The notes: a model not told the origin generated them from the sequence alone. 6,927 nt of DNA from an uncultured Bacilli bacterium (GCA_947632295.1 CANROQ010000054.1:1-6927); one strand, 5' to 3'; counted from the stretch's first letter, positions 1 to 6,259 are shown. A program made the numbers and translations.

Positions 1-23
1 AAAATTTCTATGGACACATTCAT
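1..23 (-). CDS. 5' end of an unidentified protein-coding gene, cut by the left edge
   Basis: Reading the minus strand from 23, an ATG opens a frame MNVSIEI that stays open to the window edge. It is preceded by GTGAGG at 36..31, seven bases before the ATG, which is good ribosome-binding-site spacing. The other nearby ATG (at 19) runs into TAG after two codons, so 23 is the better start. Only seven residues are visible and no family can be assigned. The gene lies downstream of tRNA-His on the same strand. I found no convincing separate promoter between them (TATTAT at 65..60 has no matching -35), so it may be read through from the tRNA promoter. Confidence 0.55.
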
Positions 24-94
24 TATTTATCCTCACCACCTTTGCAAAAGAAAAAGTCCATAATATCAAGTATCACGAACTTTTACTTATCTTT

Positions 95-110
95 CGCACA
101 AAGGTGTGCG
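95..110 (-). other. GC-rich hairpin between tRNA-His and the partial gene
   Basis: CGCACA (95-100) and TGTGCG (105-110) form a perfect 6-bp stem with a 4-base loop, which stands out in such AT-rich DNA. Read on the minus strand it begins 13 bases after the tRNA CCA end. It is followed by AAAGATAAG rather than a run of T, so it does not look like a standard intrinsic terminator. It could be a processing or stability element of the tRNA precursor, or part of the leader of the gene starting at 23. The function is not shown. Confidence 0.5.
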
Positions 111-122
111 TAAAATTCAATA

Positions 123-199
123 TGGGGCGAGTATAGGGATTCGAACCCTAGCATAACGGAACCACAATCCGCCGTGTTAACCCCTTCACCATACTCGCC
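123..199 (-). tRNA. tRNA-His (anticodon GTG)
   Basis: This is a complete histidine tRNA on the minus strand with all arms pairable. The 7-bp acceptor stem is GCGAGTA/TACTCGC. The D arm has a GGGGTTAA loop. The anticodon stem GCGGA/TCCGT closes the loop TTGTGGT, with GTG at positions 34-36. The variable loop is five bases and the T stem is TAGGG/CCCTA with loop TTCGAAT. Two features specific to tRNA-His are present: an extra encoded G at -1 (base 199) opposite C73, the identity pair for histidyl-tRNA synthetase, and an encoded 3' CCA (125..123). No second tRNA is adjacent, and it has its own promoter upstream. Confidence 0.97.
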
Positions 200-222
200 A
201 TATCTATAAAAGATACGTATAT

Positions 223-251
223 ATTCTATCAAAAGAAAAAATATAATTCAA
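223..251 (-). promoter_or_regulatory. Sigma-A-type promoter of tRNA-His
   Basis: On the minus strand, TTGAAT (251..246) and TAGAAT (228..223) are separated by exactly 17 bases. They match the -35 and -10 consensus hexamers at four and five of six positions. The expected start, near 216, is about 17 bases before the mature tRNA 5' end, leaving a short leader with a weak TATCT/AGATA hairpin (201-215). This fits a short 5' trailer removed by RNase P. Confidence 0.75.
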
Positions 252-313
252 GTACTTTAAATAAAAATTTCAAATTTACCAAATTATACTTTACATTTTA
301 TTGATATAGACAC

Positions 314-338
314 TTACCTATACACAAAATTTAGGTAA
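314..338. repeat. 7-bp inverted repeat in the cotJ promoter region (possible operator)
   Basis: TTACCTA (314-320) and TAGGTAA (332-338) are perfect inverted copies separated by 11 bases, so their centres are 18 bases apart. The repeat lies over the proposed -35 and spacer of the cotJ promoter and ends one base before the proposed -10. That geometry suits a dimeric repressor or activator. There is no T run on either strand, so it is not a terminator. The binding protein is unknown. Confidence 0.5.
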
Positions 339-347
339 TCATACAAT
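317..347 (+). promoter_or_regulatory. Candidate sigma-E-type sporulation promoter of the cotJ operon
   Basis: CATACAAT (340-347) matches the Bacillus mother-cell sigma-E -10 consensus (CATACANT) exactly. Fifteen bases upstream, CCTATACA (317-324) supplies the ATA core of the weaker -35 element. In B. subtilis the cotJ operon is known to be a sigma-E target, which agrees. One caveat is that transcription would start near 353-355, right at the GGGAGG ribosome binding site (354-359), giving a leader of only about 12 bases. No good sigma-A promoter with normal spacing was found upstream; TTTACA (290-295) and TTGATA (301-306) lack a -10 at the right distance. Confidence 0.5.
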
Positions 348-365
348 AAAATTGGGAGGAATAAT

Positions 366-845
366 ATGAAAAACTTTTTAAATTACCAAAATAAACTAAA
401 TAATCAAAACGAATATGGTAATTTTGTTCAAAATTATAGTAATCAAGACAACTATAATATGAACAACATGAATAACAACACAAATATGAATGCACAACAA
501 AATTTATATGAACCATATCAAGGCTTTATAAGAGGAAATATGTTTGAAAATTTATACATTCCATATAAACTAACTCGACCTTATGAAGTTGAACCTATGA
601 ATGAACAAGCAGAATTATTAACATATATCGATTCTTTAACTTTTGCTGCTCACGATTTAAATCTTTATTTAGATAATTTTCCTAATGATCAACAAATGAT
701 TCAAAAATTCAATGATTTTAGAATGCAAGCAAATCAGGCTATTGAAAATTACGAAAATGCTTATGGACCATTATTTGTAAATAGTAATGCCAATAGCGTA
801 ACACCTTGGGCTTGGGACAATAGACCATGGCCATGGGAAAATTAG
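366..845 (+). CDS. cotJB: Spore coat protein CotJB with a CotJA-like segment (CotJA-CotJB fusion)
   Basis: This 159-residue protein is probably an inner spore-coat component that works with CotJC. Residues 1-46 are a low-complexity tail rich in Asn, Gln, Tyr and Met. Residues about 48-73 (YEPYQGFIRGNMFENLYIPY, then PY at 72-73) follow the CotJA pattern of an ALxxGTLFPxLYxPY-like core. Residues about 81-159 match CotJB: a helical part with LNLYLDNFPNDQQ (98-110), YGPL (133-136), and the Trp-rich ending PWAW...PWPWE (147-158). In Bacillus, CotJA and CotJB are separate small proteins, so the single reading frame looks like a fusion. The start is fixed by GGGAGGA (354-360), five bases before the ATG. 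The stop is 12 bases before cotJC, whose ribosome binding site begins at that TAG. I am confident of the CotJB part and moderately confident of the CotJA part. Confidence 0.88.
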   Translation: MKNFLNYQNKLNNQNEYGNFVQNYSNQDNYNMNNMNNNTNMNAQQNLYEPYQGFIRGNMFENLYIPYKLTRPYEVEPMNEQAELLTYIDSLTFAAHDLNLYLDNFPNDQQMIQKFNDFRMQANQAIENYENAYGPLFVNSNANSVTPWAWDNRPWPWEN

Positions 846-857
846 GGAGGTATAAAT

Positions 858-1430
858 ATGTGGAAATATGAAAAAAAATTACAATATCCTGTAAATATTC
901 AAAAGAAAAATCTTAAAATGGCTAAATATATTTTAACACAATATGGTGGACCTGCTGGTGAATTAGCAGCTGCATGGCAATATCTAGATCAAAGATATAT
1001 TATGCCTGACGAAAAAGGTAAAGCCCTTTTAACTGATATTGGTACCGAAGAATTAGCCCATGTCGAAATCATTTCAGCCATGCTTTATCAATTAATGAAA
1101 GGTGCTACTCCTAAAGAATTAGAAGAAGCAGGATTAGGAAGTCAATATGCACAATTTGGAATGGATCTATTCCCAGCCGATGCCTTTGGAAATCCTTTCT
1201 CAATGACATATATTAAAGTTGCTGGCGATTTTATTGCCGACTTAGAAAGTGATATGGCTGCTGAAAAAAGAGCACGTGCTACCTATGAACACTTGATGGA
1301 TTTAACTGATGATCCTGATATTTTAGCGCCACTATCATTTTTAAGACAACGCGAAATCGTTCATTATCAAAGATTTAATGAATTAAGAGATTATTATCTA
1401 GAAAAGTATAAAAGACCAAAAAATTCTTAA
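858..1430 (+). CDS. cotJC: Spore coat protein CotJC, manganese-catalase family
   Basis: This 190-residue ferritin-like protein of the manganese catalase family is close to the usual CotJC length. The family disproportionates hydrogen peroxide at a two-manganese centre, and CotJC is carried on or in the spore coat. All five ligands expected from the L. plantarum enzyme are in place: Glu35 (GGPAGE), Glu65 and His68 (EELAH), Glu136 (AAEKRA) and His169 (REIVH). The 33-residue gap between the last two equals that in the L. plantarum enzyme, so the active site looks intact. There is no signal peptide or membrane segment. The start is set by TAGGGAGGT (843-851), seven bases before the ATG. It is the second gene of the cotJ operon, and the terminator hairpin overlaps its stop codon. 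Confidence 0.96.
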   Translation: MWKYEKKLQYPVNIQKKNLKMAKYILTQYGGPAGELAAAWQYLDQRYIMPDEKGKALLTDIGTEELAHVEIISAMLYQLMKGATPKELEEAGLGSQYAQFGMDLFPADAFGNPFSMTYIKVAGDFIADLESDMAAEKRARATYEHLMDLTDDPDILAPLSFLRQREIVHYQRFNELRDYYLEKYKRPKNS

Positions 1431-1449
1431 GCAAAACTTAAGAATTTTT
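1419..1449. terminator. Bidirectional intrinsic terminator shared by cotJC and the zinc-ribbon gene
   Basis: AAAAATTCTTAAG (1419-1431) and CTTAAGAATTTTT (1437-1449) form a perfect 13-bp stem with loop CAAAA. On the plus strand the stem ends in five T followed by ATTAATTATTTT. On the minus strand the descending arm runs into six T (1423..1418). It therefore suits both the cotJ operon, whose TAA stop lies inside the stem, and the convergent zinc-ribbon gene, whose stop is at 1453..1451. The stem is mostly A-T, so its strength is uncertain. Confidence 0.85.
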
Positions 1450-1450
1450 A

Positions 1451-1624
1451 TTAATTATTTTGTTGTTGATTATTTCTTTGTGCTTTTCTAGCATCACGGC
1501 AAGCTTTACATCTTTGTGGTTTATTTGTAAAACCTTTTTCTTGATAAAATTGTTGTTCACCAGCTGTAAAAACAAATTCGGCACCACAATCTTTACACTT
1601 TAAAGTTTCATCCTTAAAATCCAT
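1451..1624 (-). CDS. Small zinc-ribbon protein
   Basis: This 57-residue protein has two CxxC knuckles, Cys10-Lys-Asp-Cys13 and Cys39-Lys-Ala-Cys42. They surround the segment GAEFVFTAGEQQFYQEKGF and are followed by a basic Arg/Lys helix (RDARKAQR) and a Gln/Asn tail. This is the layout of the short 'probable zinc-ribbon' family (zf-trcl type) common in Firmicutes; its four cysteines should bind one zinc. Its cellular role is not established and a nucleic-acid or protein contact is only inferred. AAGGAGGG (1640..1633) lies eight bases before the ATG and fixes the start. It is divergent from ddl and convergent with cotJC. Its own promoter lies at 1740..1712. Confidence 0.88.
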   Translation of the reverse strand: MDFKDETLKCKDCGAEFVFTAGEQQFYQEKGFTNKPQRCKACRDARKAQRNNQQQNN

Positions 1625-1711
1625 CTCAAATACCCTCCTTTTTTGAATTTGATTTAAAAATTTATTTAGGCTTTCAAAAAAGAAAGATACGAAATAAATT
1701 AAACCAAATAT

Positions 1712-1740
1712 AATATAACACTAATTTTTAAAAAAATCAA
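1712..1740 (-). promoter_or_regulatory. Sigma-A-type promoter of the zinc-ribbon gene
   Basis: On the minus strand, TTGATT (1740..1735) and TATATT (1717..1712) are spaced by 17 bases, giving four- and five-of-six matches to consensus. Transcription would start near 1705, leaving a leader of about 80 bases. That leader contains a 5-bp hairpin CTTTC/GAAAG (1671-1686). The upstream half of this divergent intergenic region must also hold the ddl promoter, where only a weak TATATT (1763-1768) without a clear -35 is visible. Confidence 0.6.
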
Positions 1741-1795
1741 TTATCGATTCTTTAATAATAACTATATTTAAGCATATTATTTATCGAGGTGAATT

Positions 1796-2779
1796 ATGAA
1801 AAAAGTATTAATTTTATTTGGTGGAAATTCAACAGAACATTATATATCTTGTAAATCAGCCAAAAGTATTTTAGAAAATATTGACCAAAAATTATTTGAT
1901 GTAACGAGTGTTGGAATTAATCTAGAAAACGAATGGTATATCTATAATGATAATTTAAAATATTTAGATGATGGTGATTGGATTGATAAAAACACTAAAA
2001 AAATCGACAATATTATTGAATTTCTAAAACAATTTGATGTTGTATTTCCAATTATTCATGGTACCAACGGTGAAGATGGACGGCTTCAAGGAATGTTAGA
2101 ATTATTCAATATTAAATTTGTAGGTTGCAATACTATAAGCAGTGCAATAGGTATGGATAAAGAATTTTCTAAATATGTATTTGATAAATTAAATATTCCT
2201 CAAGTTAAATATTTAGTATATAGTAAAAATATAAACATAAAAAATGCCGAAAAAACATTAAAATATCCTATGATTGTAAAACCTGCCAATGGTGGTTCTT
2301 CAATTGGAATTTCCAAAGCCAATAACAAAAAAGAATTAGTAAAAGCAATTGAAATTGCAAAAAAATATGATTCAAAAATTATTATCGAAGAATTTATTAA
2401 GGCTAGAGAATTAGAAATTGCCGTTTTACAAGATAAAAATTTAATTATTTCTAATCCTGGTGAAATTTTATCAGGAAATGATTGGTACGACTACGATGCT
2501 AAATACAACAATGAAAATTCTAAAACAATTATTCCAAATGATATTCCTAAAAATATTTTATTAAAATTAAAAGAATACGCAAAAAAAGCCTTTGTAGGAT
2601 TAAATGCCAAAGGATTTGCTAGAATAGATTTTTTCTATAATGAAAAAACACAACAAATTTTTATCAATGAAATCAATACATTACCAGGTTTTACAAATAT
2701 AAGTATGTTTCCAAAATTAATGGAAAACGAAAAAATTCCATATAAAAAACTAATTACCAAATTAATTGAAAATGCTTAA
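1796..2779 (+). CDS. ddl: D-alanine--D-alanine ligase
   Basis: This 327-residue cytoplasmic ATP-grasp enzyme joins two D-alanines for the peptidoglycan stem peptide; its length is typical. The N-terminal loop LFGGNSTEH (7-15) carries Glu14, equivalent to E. coli DdlB Glu15. HGTNGEDG is at 89-95. ATP-binding lysines are Lys122 and Lys162 (IVKPANGGSSIG), with Ser169 matching DdlB Ser150. The omega loop WYDYDAKY (230-237) ends in Lys-Tyr, where Tyr237 matches DdlB Tyr216; VanA-type D-Ala-D-Lac ligases lack that tyrosine. Magnesium ligands are Asp278 and NEIN (291-294), followed by TLPGFT. Tyr16 replaces the acidic residue often seen in the EHxVS loop. A D-Ala-D-Ser specificity cannot be fully excluded. 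GAGGTG (1786-1791) lies four bases before the ATG. The gene stands alone and is convergent with the ABC-F gene. Confidence 0.95.
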   Translation: MKKVLILFGGNSTEHYISCKSAKSILENIDQKLFDVTSVGINLENEWYIYNDNLKYLDDGDWIDKNTKKIDNIIEFLKQFDVVFPIIHGTNGEDGRLQGMLELFNIKFVGCNTISSAIGMDKEFSKYVFDKLNIPQVKYLVYSKNINIKNAEKTLKYPMIVKPANGGSSIGISKANNKKELVKAIEIAKKYDSKIIIEEFIKARELEIAVLQDKNLIISNPGEILSGNDWYDYDAKYNNENSKTIIPNDIPKNILLKLKEYAKKAFVGLNAKGFARIDFFYNEKTQQIFINEINTLPGFTNISMFPKLMENEKIPYKKLITKLIENA

Positions 2780-4381
2780 TCATTGATTATTTACTTGATA
2801 ATAATAATCTAATAATTCTTCACTATAATTAGTAATTTTTCCACTAGGTAAAATAAGCATTCTATCAATACCTATTTGATTTACAAAACTTTTATTATGA
2901 CTAACTAAAATAATTGTTCCTTCATAATCGGCAAAATTTTTACCGATTATTTTTTGTGTTTCAGGATCTAAATGATTAGTCGGTTCATCTAATAATAACA
3001 AATTGGCTTTTTTAAGCATAATCTTTAAAAGTGATAAACGAGCTTTTTCTCCAGGTGATAAAACTTTTACTTTTTTAAATACATCATCACCAAAGAAAAG
3101 AAAACTACCAAGCATCGTTCGAAGTTCTTTCTCACTATACTCAGGACTATCGACATTTTCTAAAACATTTTTATTTAAATCTAATAATTCTTGTTCTTGT
3201 GCATAATAAGCAATATCAGTTTTATTTCCATAACTAATACTACCACTTTGAACATTTAAAATATTTACCAATAATTTTAACAAAGTTGTTTTACCTACAC
3301 CATTTTCACCAACTATTAAAAAACGTTCACGATTATTAATGACAAATGATAAGTTTTTTATTAATAATTTATCATAACCAAAATTAATATTATTAACTTT
3401 TAGAGGAATTTTAGAACCATCTCTTGCAGGTTTTATCTTTATATGTAATGATTTATATTCCCTATCTCTAACAATATTTTCTTGCATTTTTTTATTCAAT
3501 AGTTTTTCACGACTTTGAGCCATCCTTTTTCTTTTACCAGACGAATTACTATACTGTAAAACAATATTACGTAATTTTTCTTGTTCACGTTCTTGCTTAT
3601 CTATTAAACGTTCTTTATTTTCTTTTAATAATTCTGACTTTTTTAAATAATCATCATAATTACCATTATACATATCGATTTTTTTATTAACTTTATCAAT
3701 ATACATTATTTTACTTACAATTTCATTTAAAAAATCAATATCATGCGAAATAACCAAAATTGTACCTTTATAATTTTTTAAATAATTAGTAATATAATCT
3801 CTAGTATCGACATCTAAATGATTAGTTGGCTCATCTAATAATAAAATATTGGCTTTAGAATATAATAAATGTGCAAAAGCAATTTTTGATTTTTGACCAC
3901 CTGATAAATCAGACATTTTTAAATCTAAAAGTTCATAATCTATCTTCATATTGCTAATTATTTCAAATAAAATATTATCTGCATTATAACAATCATAATA
4001 TTCTAATAAATCTTGTTTTTTAGCAATTTCTTTTAATAATTTATCTTGTTCTTTTTCTAGTGAAATTGCAACTTTTTCATATAATTTTACAATATCATCT
4101 TCTAGTTTTTTAATAGGACGTGCTTCTTGCAAATAATCTAAAACACTCATATTTTGTTTAAAATCAACCTCTTGAGGTAAATACCCAATAGATTTATTTT
4201 TAGGTATAAAAATTTTGCCACTATCCAATTTAACATCACCTAAAATAACATGAAAAAGAGTAGATTTGCCAGCCCCATTAAAACCAACTATACCTACTTT
4301 ATCATTATCATTTATTAAAAAATTAGCATCTTTAAAAATTTCATTGACACCAAAACTTAAATTGATGTTATCTCCTCGCAT
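2780..4381 (-). CDS. ABC-F family ATPase (ribosome-associated), last gene of a three-gene operon
   Basis: This 533-residue soluble protein has two ATP-binding cassettes and no membrane segment, the hallmark of ABC-F translation factors, which bind the ribosomal E site. Cassette 1 has Walker A GFNGAGKST (33-41), signature LSGGQ (159-163), Walker B with catalytic Glu184 in LLLDEPTNHLD, and His213. Cassette 2 has GENGVGKTT (358-366), signature LSPGE (441-445, Pro in place of the first Gly), Glu466 and His495. Between them is the charged P-site-tRNA-interaction linker (about 240-320), with basic GKRKRMAQSREK. The protein ends soon after cassette 2, without the C-terminal coiled coil of Uup/YdiF. 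The general family is certain; housekeeping versus antibiotic-protection type is not resolved. The ATG is seven bases past the previous stop and has a weak ribosome binding site, so translation is probably coupled. Confidence 0.95.
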   Translation of the reverse strand: MRGDNINLSFGVNEIFKDANFLINDNDKVGIVGFNGAGKSTLFHVILGDVKLDSGKIFIPKNKSIGYLPQEVDFKQNMSVLDYLQEARPIKKLEDDIVKLYEKVAISLEKEQDKLLKEIAKKQDLLEYYDCYNADNILFEIISNMKIDYELLDLKMSDLSGGQKSKIAFAHLLYSKANILLLDEPTNHLDVDTRDYITNYLKNYKGTILVISHDIDFLNEIVSKIMYIDKVNKKIDMYNGNYDDYLKKSELLKENKERLIDKQEREQEKLRNIVLQYSNSSGKRKRMAQSREKLLNKKMQENIVRDREYKSLHIKIKPARDGSKIPLKVNNINFGYDKLLIKNLSFVINNRERFLIVGENGVGKTTLLKLLVNILNVQSGSISYGNKTDIAYYAQEQELLDLNKNVLENVDSPEYSEKELRTMLGSFLFFGDDVFKKVKVLSPGEKARLSLLKIMLKKANLLLLDEPTNHLDPETQKIIGKNFADYEGTIILVSHNKSFVNQIGIDRMLILPSGKITNYSEELLDYYYQVNNQ

Positions 4382-4388
4382 AAAAACT

Positions 4389-5237
4389 CTACTTTCTATA
4401 CTTTTTTATATTATAATCCTGTATTTCATCTAATAAATAATATGGATTTATTTTTTTCAATGTAGATAAAAAATTTGTATGTATGTTTTCAATATTATTG
4501 TAAATATTCGCATAACTATCATCGAATAATTGCAAATTAATAAAATATATAAGTAAACTATCTAAAAATTTTTTACTAGATAATTTTTCCCATAAAGCAT
4601 TTACATCTATACAATTATTTTCTATCAAATTAATATAATTATTAAATACACCACTTTCATTATTATAACACATATAAGCATAAGAATCCGCAAGCAATAC
4701 ACGTTTTATCAACTTTTCACTTATTGGTATAATATCATTAATGTTAATATGTTCTATTTTATTACCCAAAACATCAATATTGAGCATTTGAATTATTTCA
4801 AATCTAACTAAGCTATTTAAATAATTAAAACTATAATTATCGATAAAAGGATTTATATTATTTACAATTTTTTTAATATTTGCATCAGTTATATCATTTA
4901 TTGTTTTACAATTTAAATTTGAATAACCTCGATAATAATTACTAACTAATTCATTAGCCATTCCTGTATTATCAATAAAATTTCCATATAACATATCTTT
5001 ATTACTAGCAAAATTCATAATAAAATTACAAATTCCCAATTTATTTTTATCTTCACCATTATAATTATTTATTAAATAATTCGCATAAATTATCTCTATC
5101 ATAGTATTTCTAAATTTTTTATCTTCCTTTATATTAGAAACAATATTCCAAACAGGATGGCTAATGTCAAAAGCATTTACACAAATTTTATTTAATTTTT
5201 CTTGAGCAATAACTGTTTCGATTAATTTATCATTCAT
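4389..5237 (-). CDS. Unrecognised Asn/Ile-rich protein, middle gene of the ABC-F operon
   Basis: I do not recognise this 282-residue protein. It is very rich in asparagine (48 residues, about 17%) and isoleucine (40, about 14%), with many tyrosines. It has no signal peptide, no convincing membrane segment and no catalytic motif. The pattern suggests an intracellular, mainly helical protein. Weakly distinctive points are HPVW (27-30) near the N terminus and a Lys/Arg end (KKYRK). The ATG at 5237 is preceded by AAGGTGA (5248..5242), which overlaps the TAA of the upstream gene, so the two are probably translationally coupled. The ABC-F start follows its TAG by seven bases. The operon position hints at a role linked to the ABC-F protein, but this is inference. 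The unusual composition also fits strong AT pressure on a poorly constrained, lineage-specific gene. Confidence 0.8.
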   Translation of the reverse strand: MNDKLIETVIAQEKLNKICVNAFDISHPVWNIVSNIKEDKKFRNTMIEIIYANYLINNYNGEDKNKLGICNFIMNFASNKDMLYGNFIDNTGMANELVSNYYRGYSNLNCKTINDITDANIKKIVNNINPFIDNYSFNYLNSLVRFEIIQMLNIDVLGNKIEHININDIIPISEKLIKRVLLADSYAYMCYNNESGVFNNYINLIENNCIDVNALWEKLSSKKFLDSLLIYFINLQLFDDSYANIYNNIENIHTNFLSTLKKINPYYLLDEIQDYNIKKYRK

Positions 5238-5246
5238 ACTATCACC

Positions 5247-6224
5247 TTAAATACTATAATTTTTAATTTTTTCATCTAACTTATTTTTTTTCAATATTTC
5301 ATTTTCTTCAATATAATCATTAGTATCTTTATCAATATTATTAAAATAAAAATTAGCGATTAAATATGAAGAAAATTTATCATCATTAATAAATTTAAGA
5401 AACAATTCATCAAATGACATCATATTCTTATCGATTATATCAAATAATTTAATATCATTGTCAGAAATTTCTAAATATTGTGTCTTTTTCATAAAATAAA
5501 TATTTATATATAAACTTTTTAACATTAAACTAAATAAATGTTTTAATGTATAATCCTTTTTATTAAGTTGTATATCTTTAGTCAATGAATGTAACATTAA
5601 TGTTTTCTTAATTTTTTGAAAATTAGAACACGTTTCTTCGTCATCAAACGAAAAATTATAAGAAATACCATCATACAAATGATCAATCGCATTCGTTAAT
5701 TTTGCTTCTTCTGGTATTTCCAAATTAATATCATCTTCTAATAATGAAACTATATAAGGATTGTCACCAAATAAATCGATAAAATCTTTATTTTTAATTA
5801 ATTTAATAGCCATTTCTTTTCTTTTAACTTCCGTTATTTCTAAATAATGCAAAAAACTTTCAACTATTTCAATACCATATTCTTCCGTTAAAAATAATTC
5901 ATCCAAAGTATTATTAAGTTGTTTATTATCACTGTCATCTAACAATAAATTATCATATAATTCATCTTCTTCATTATAATAAAATTTCATCATAAAATAT
6001 GTAGAATACATAAATTTTTTTAAACAATCTTTTCTATCCAAAGTTTTATATTCATCACAATTAAAATAATCTTTATCAAATTCACTAAAATCACTATTAT
6101 CATCTAATATATATTGATAAATAAATGGTGTAATTTCATCCAAATTATATCCTAAAGATAAACAACTATTATATAAACTATCTATTAAACTTCTTAAATA
6201 TTCAATTAACGATTTTTGATTCAT
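5247..6224 (-). CDS. Unrecognised acidic protein, first gene of the ABC-F operon
   Basis: I do not recognise this 325-residue protein. About 20% of residues are Asp or Glu (65, against 37 Lys plus Arg), giving a strongly negative net charge. Acidic clusters include DDNSDFSEFD (41-50) and EEDELYDNLLLDDSD (75-89). It looks like an all-helical cytoplasmic protein with amphipathic Leu/Ile/Phe/Tyr spacing, and has no signal peptide or membrane segment. I chose the ATG at 6224 because GTGAGG (6236..6231) sits six bases before it. An in-frame ATG at 6242 would add six residues but has no ribosome binding site and would place that GTGAGG inside the gene. It is first after the promoter at 6288..6260 and is tightly joined to the next gene (nine bases from stop to start). 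The acidic surface could contact a basic partner such as the ribosome, but this is speculation. Confidence 0.82.
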   Translation of the reverse strand: MNQKSLIEYLRSLIDSLYNSCLSLGYNLDEITPFIYQYILDDNSDFSEFDKDYFNCDEYKTLDRKDCLKKFMYSTYFMMKFYYNEEDELYDNLLLDDSDNKQLNNTLDELFLTEEYGIEIVESFLHYLEITEVKRKEMAIKLIKNKDFIDLFGDNPYIVSLLEDDINLEIPEEAKLTNAIDHLYDGISYNFSFDDEETCSNFQKIKKTLMLHSLTKDIQLNKKDYTLKHLFSLMLKSLYINIYFMKKTQYLEISDNDIKLFDIIDKNMMSFDELFLKFINDDKFSSYLIANFYFNNIDKDTNDYIEENEILKKNKLDEKIKNYSI

Positions 6225-6230
6225 AGAAAA

Positions 6231-6236
6231 CCTCAC
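6231..6236 (-). promoter_or_regulatory. Ribosome binding site deciding the start of the first operon gene
   Basis: GTGAGG reads 6236..6231 on the minus strand, six bases (TTTTCT) before the ATG at 6224. The longer frame's ATG at 6242 is preceded only by A/T sequence, so this site argues for the shorter 325-residue product. Confidence 0.75.
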
Positions 6237-6259
6237 ATACATAAAAATTATTATTGCTT

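Noticed and set aside
95..110. CGCACA/TGTGCG hairpin as a transcription terminator
   Set aside because: Neither strand has a T run after the stem; listed only as a hairpin of unknown role.
331..516. Open frame of 61 codons on the minus strand opposite the start of cotJB
   Set aside because: It is Tyr/Cys/Ser-rich low-complexity antisense of the Asn-rich CotJ tail, has no convincing ribosome binding site, and lies over the cotJ promoter and a clear gene.
2780..2782. TGA at the end of the ABC-F gene as a tryptophan codon (code 4), adding six residues
   Set aside because: The recognised genes use TGG for tryptophan with no in-frame TGA seen; an AT-rich code-4 genome would mostly use TGA.
3003..3206. 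Open frame of 67 codons on the plus strand inside the ABC-F gene
   Set aside because: It is antisense to the second ATPase cassette, whose signature and Walker B motifs are intact on the other strand, and its product matches nothing.
2966..3844. Direct repeat of 33 bases, 31 identical, at 2966-2998 and 3812-3844
   Set aside because: Both copies encode the Walker B/D-loop LLLDEPTNHLD of the two ATPase cassettes; protein conservation plus AT-rich codon choice explains them, so this is not a mobile or regulatory repeat.
6225..6242. Start of the acidic orphan at the upstream ATG (6242)
   Set aside because: There is no ribosome binding site before it, and the GTGAGG site properly spaced for the ATG at 6224 would fall inside the coding region.
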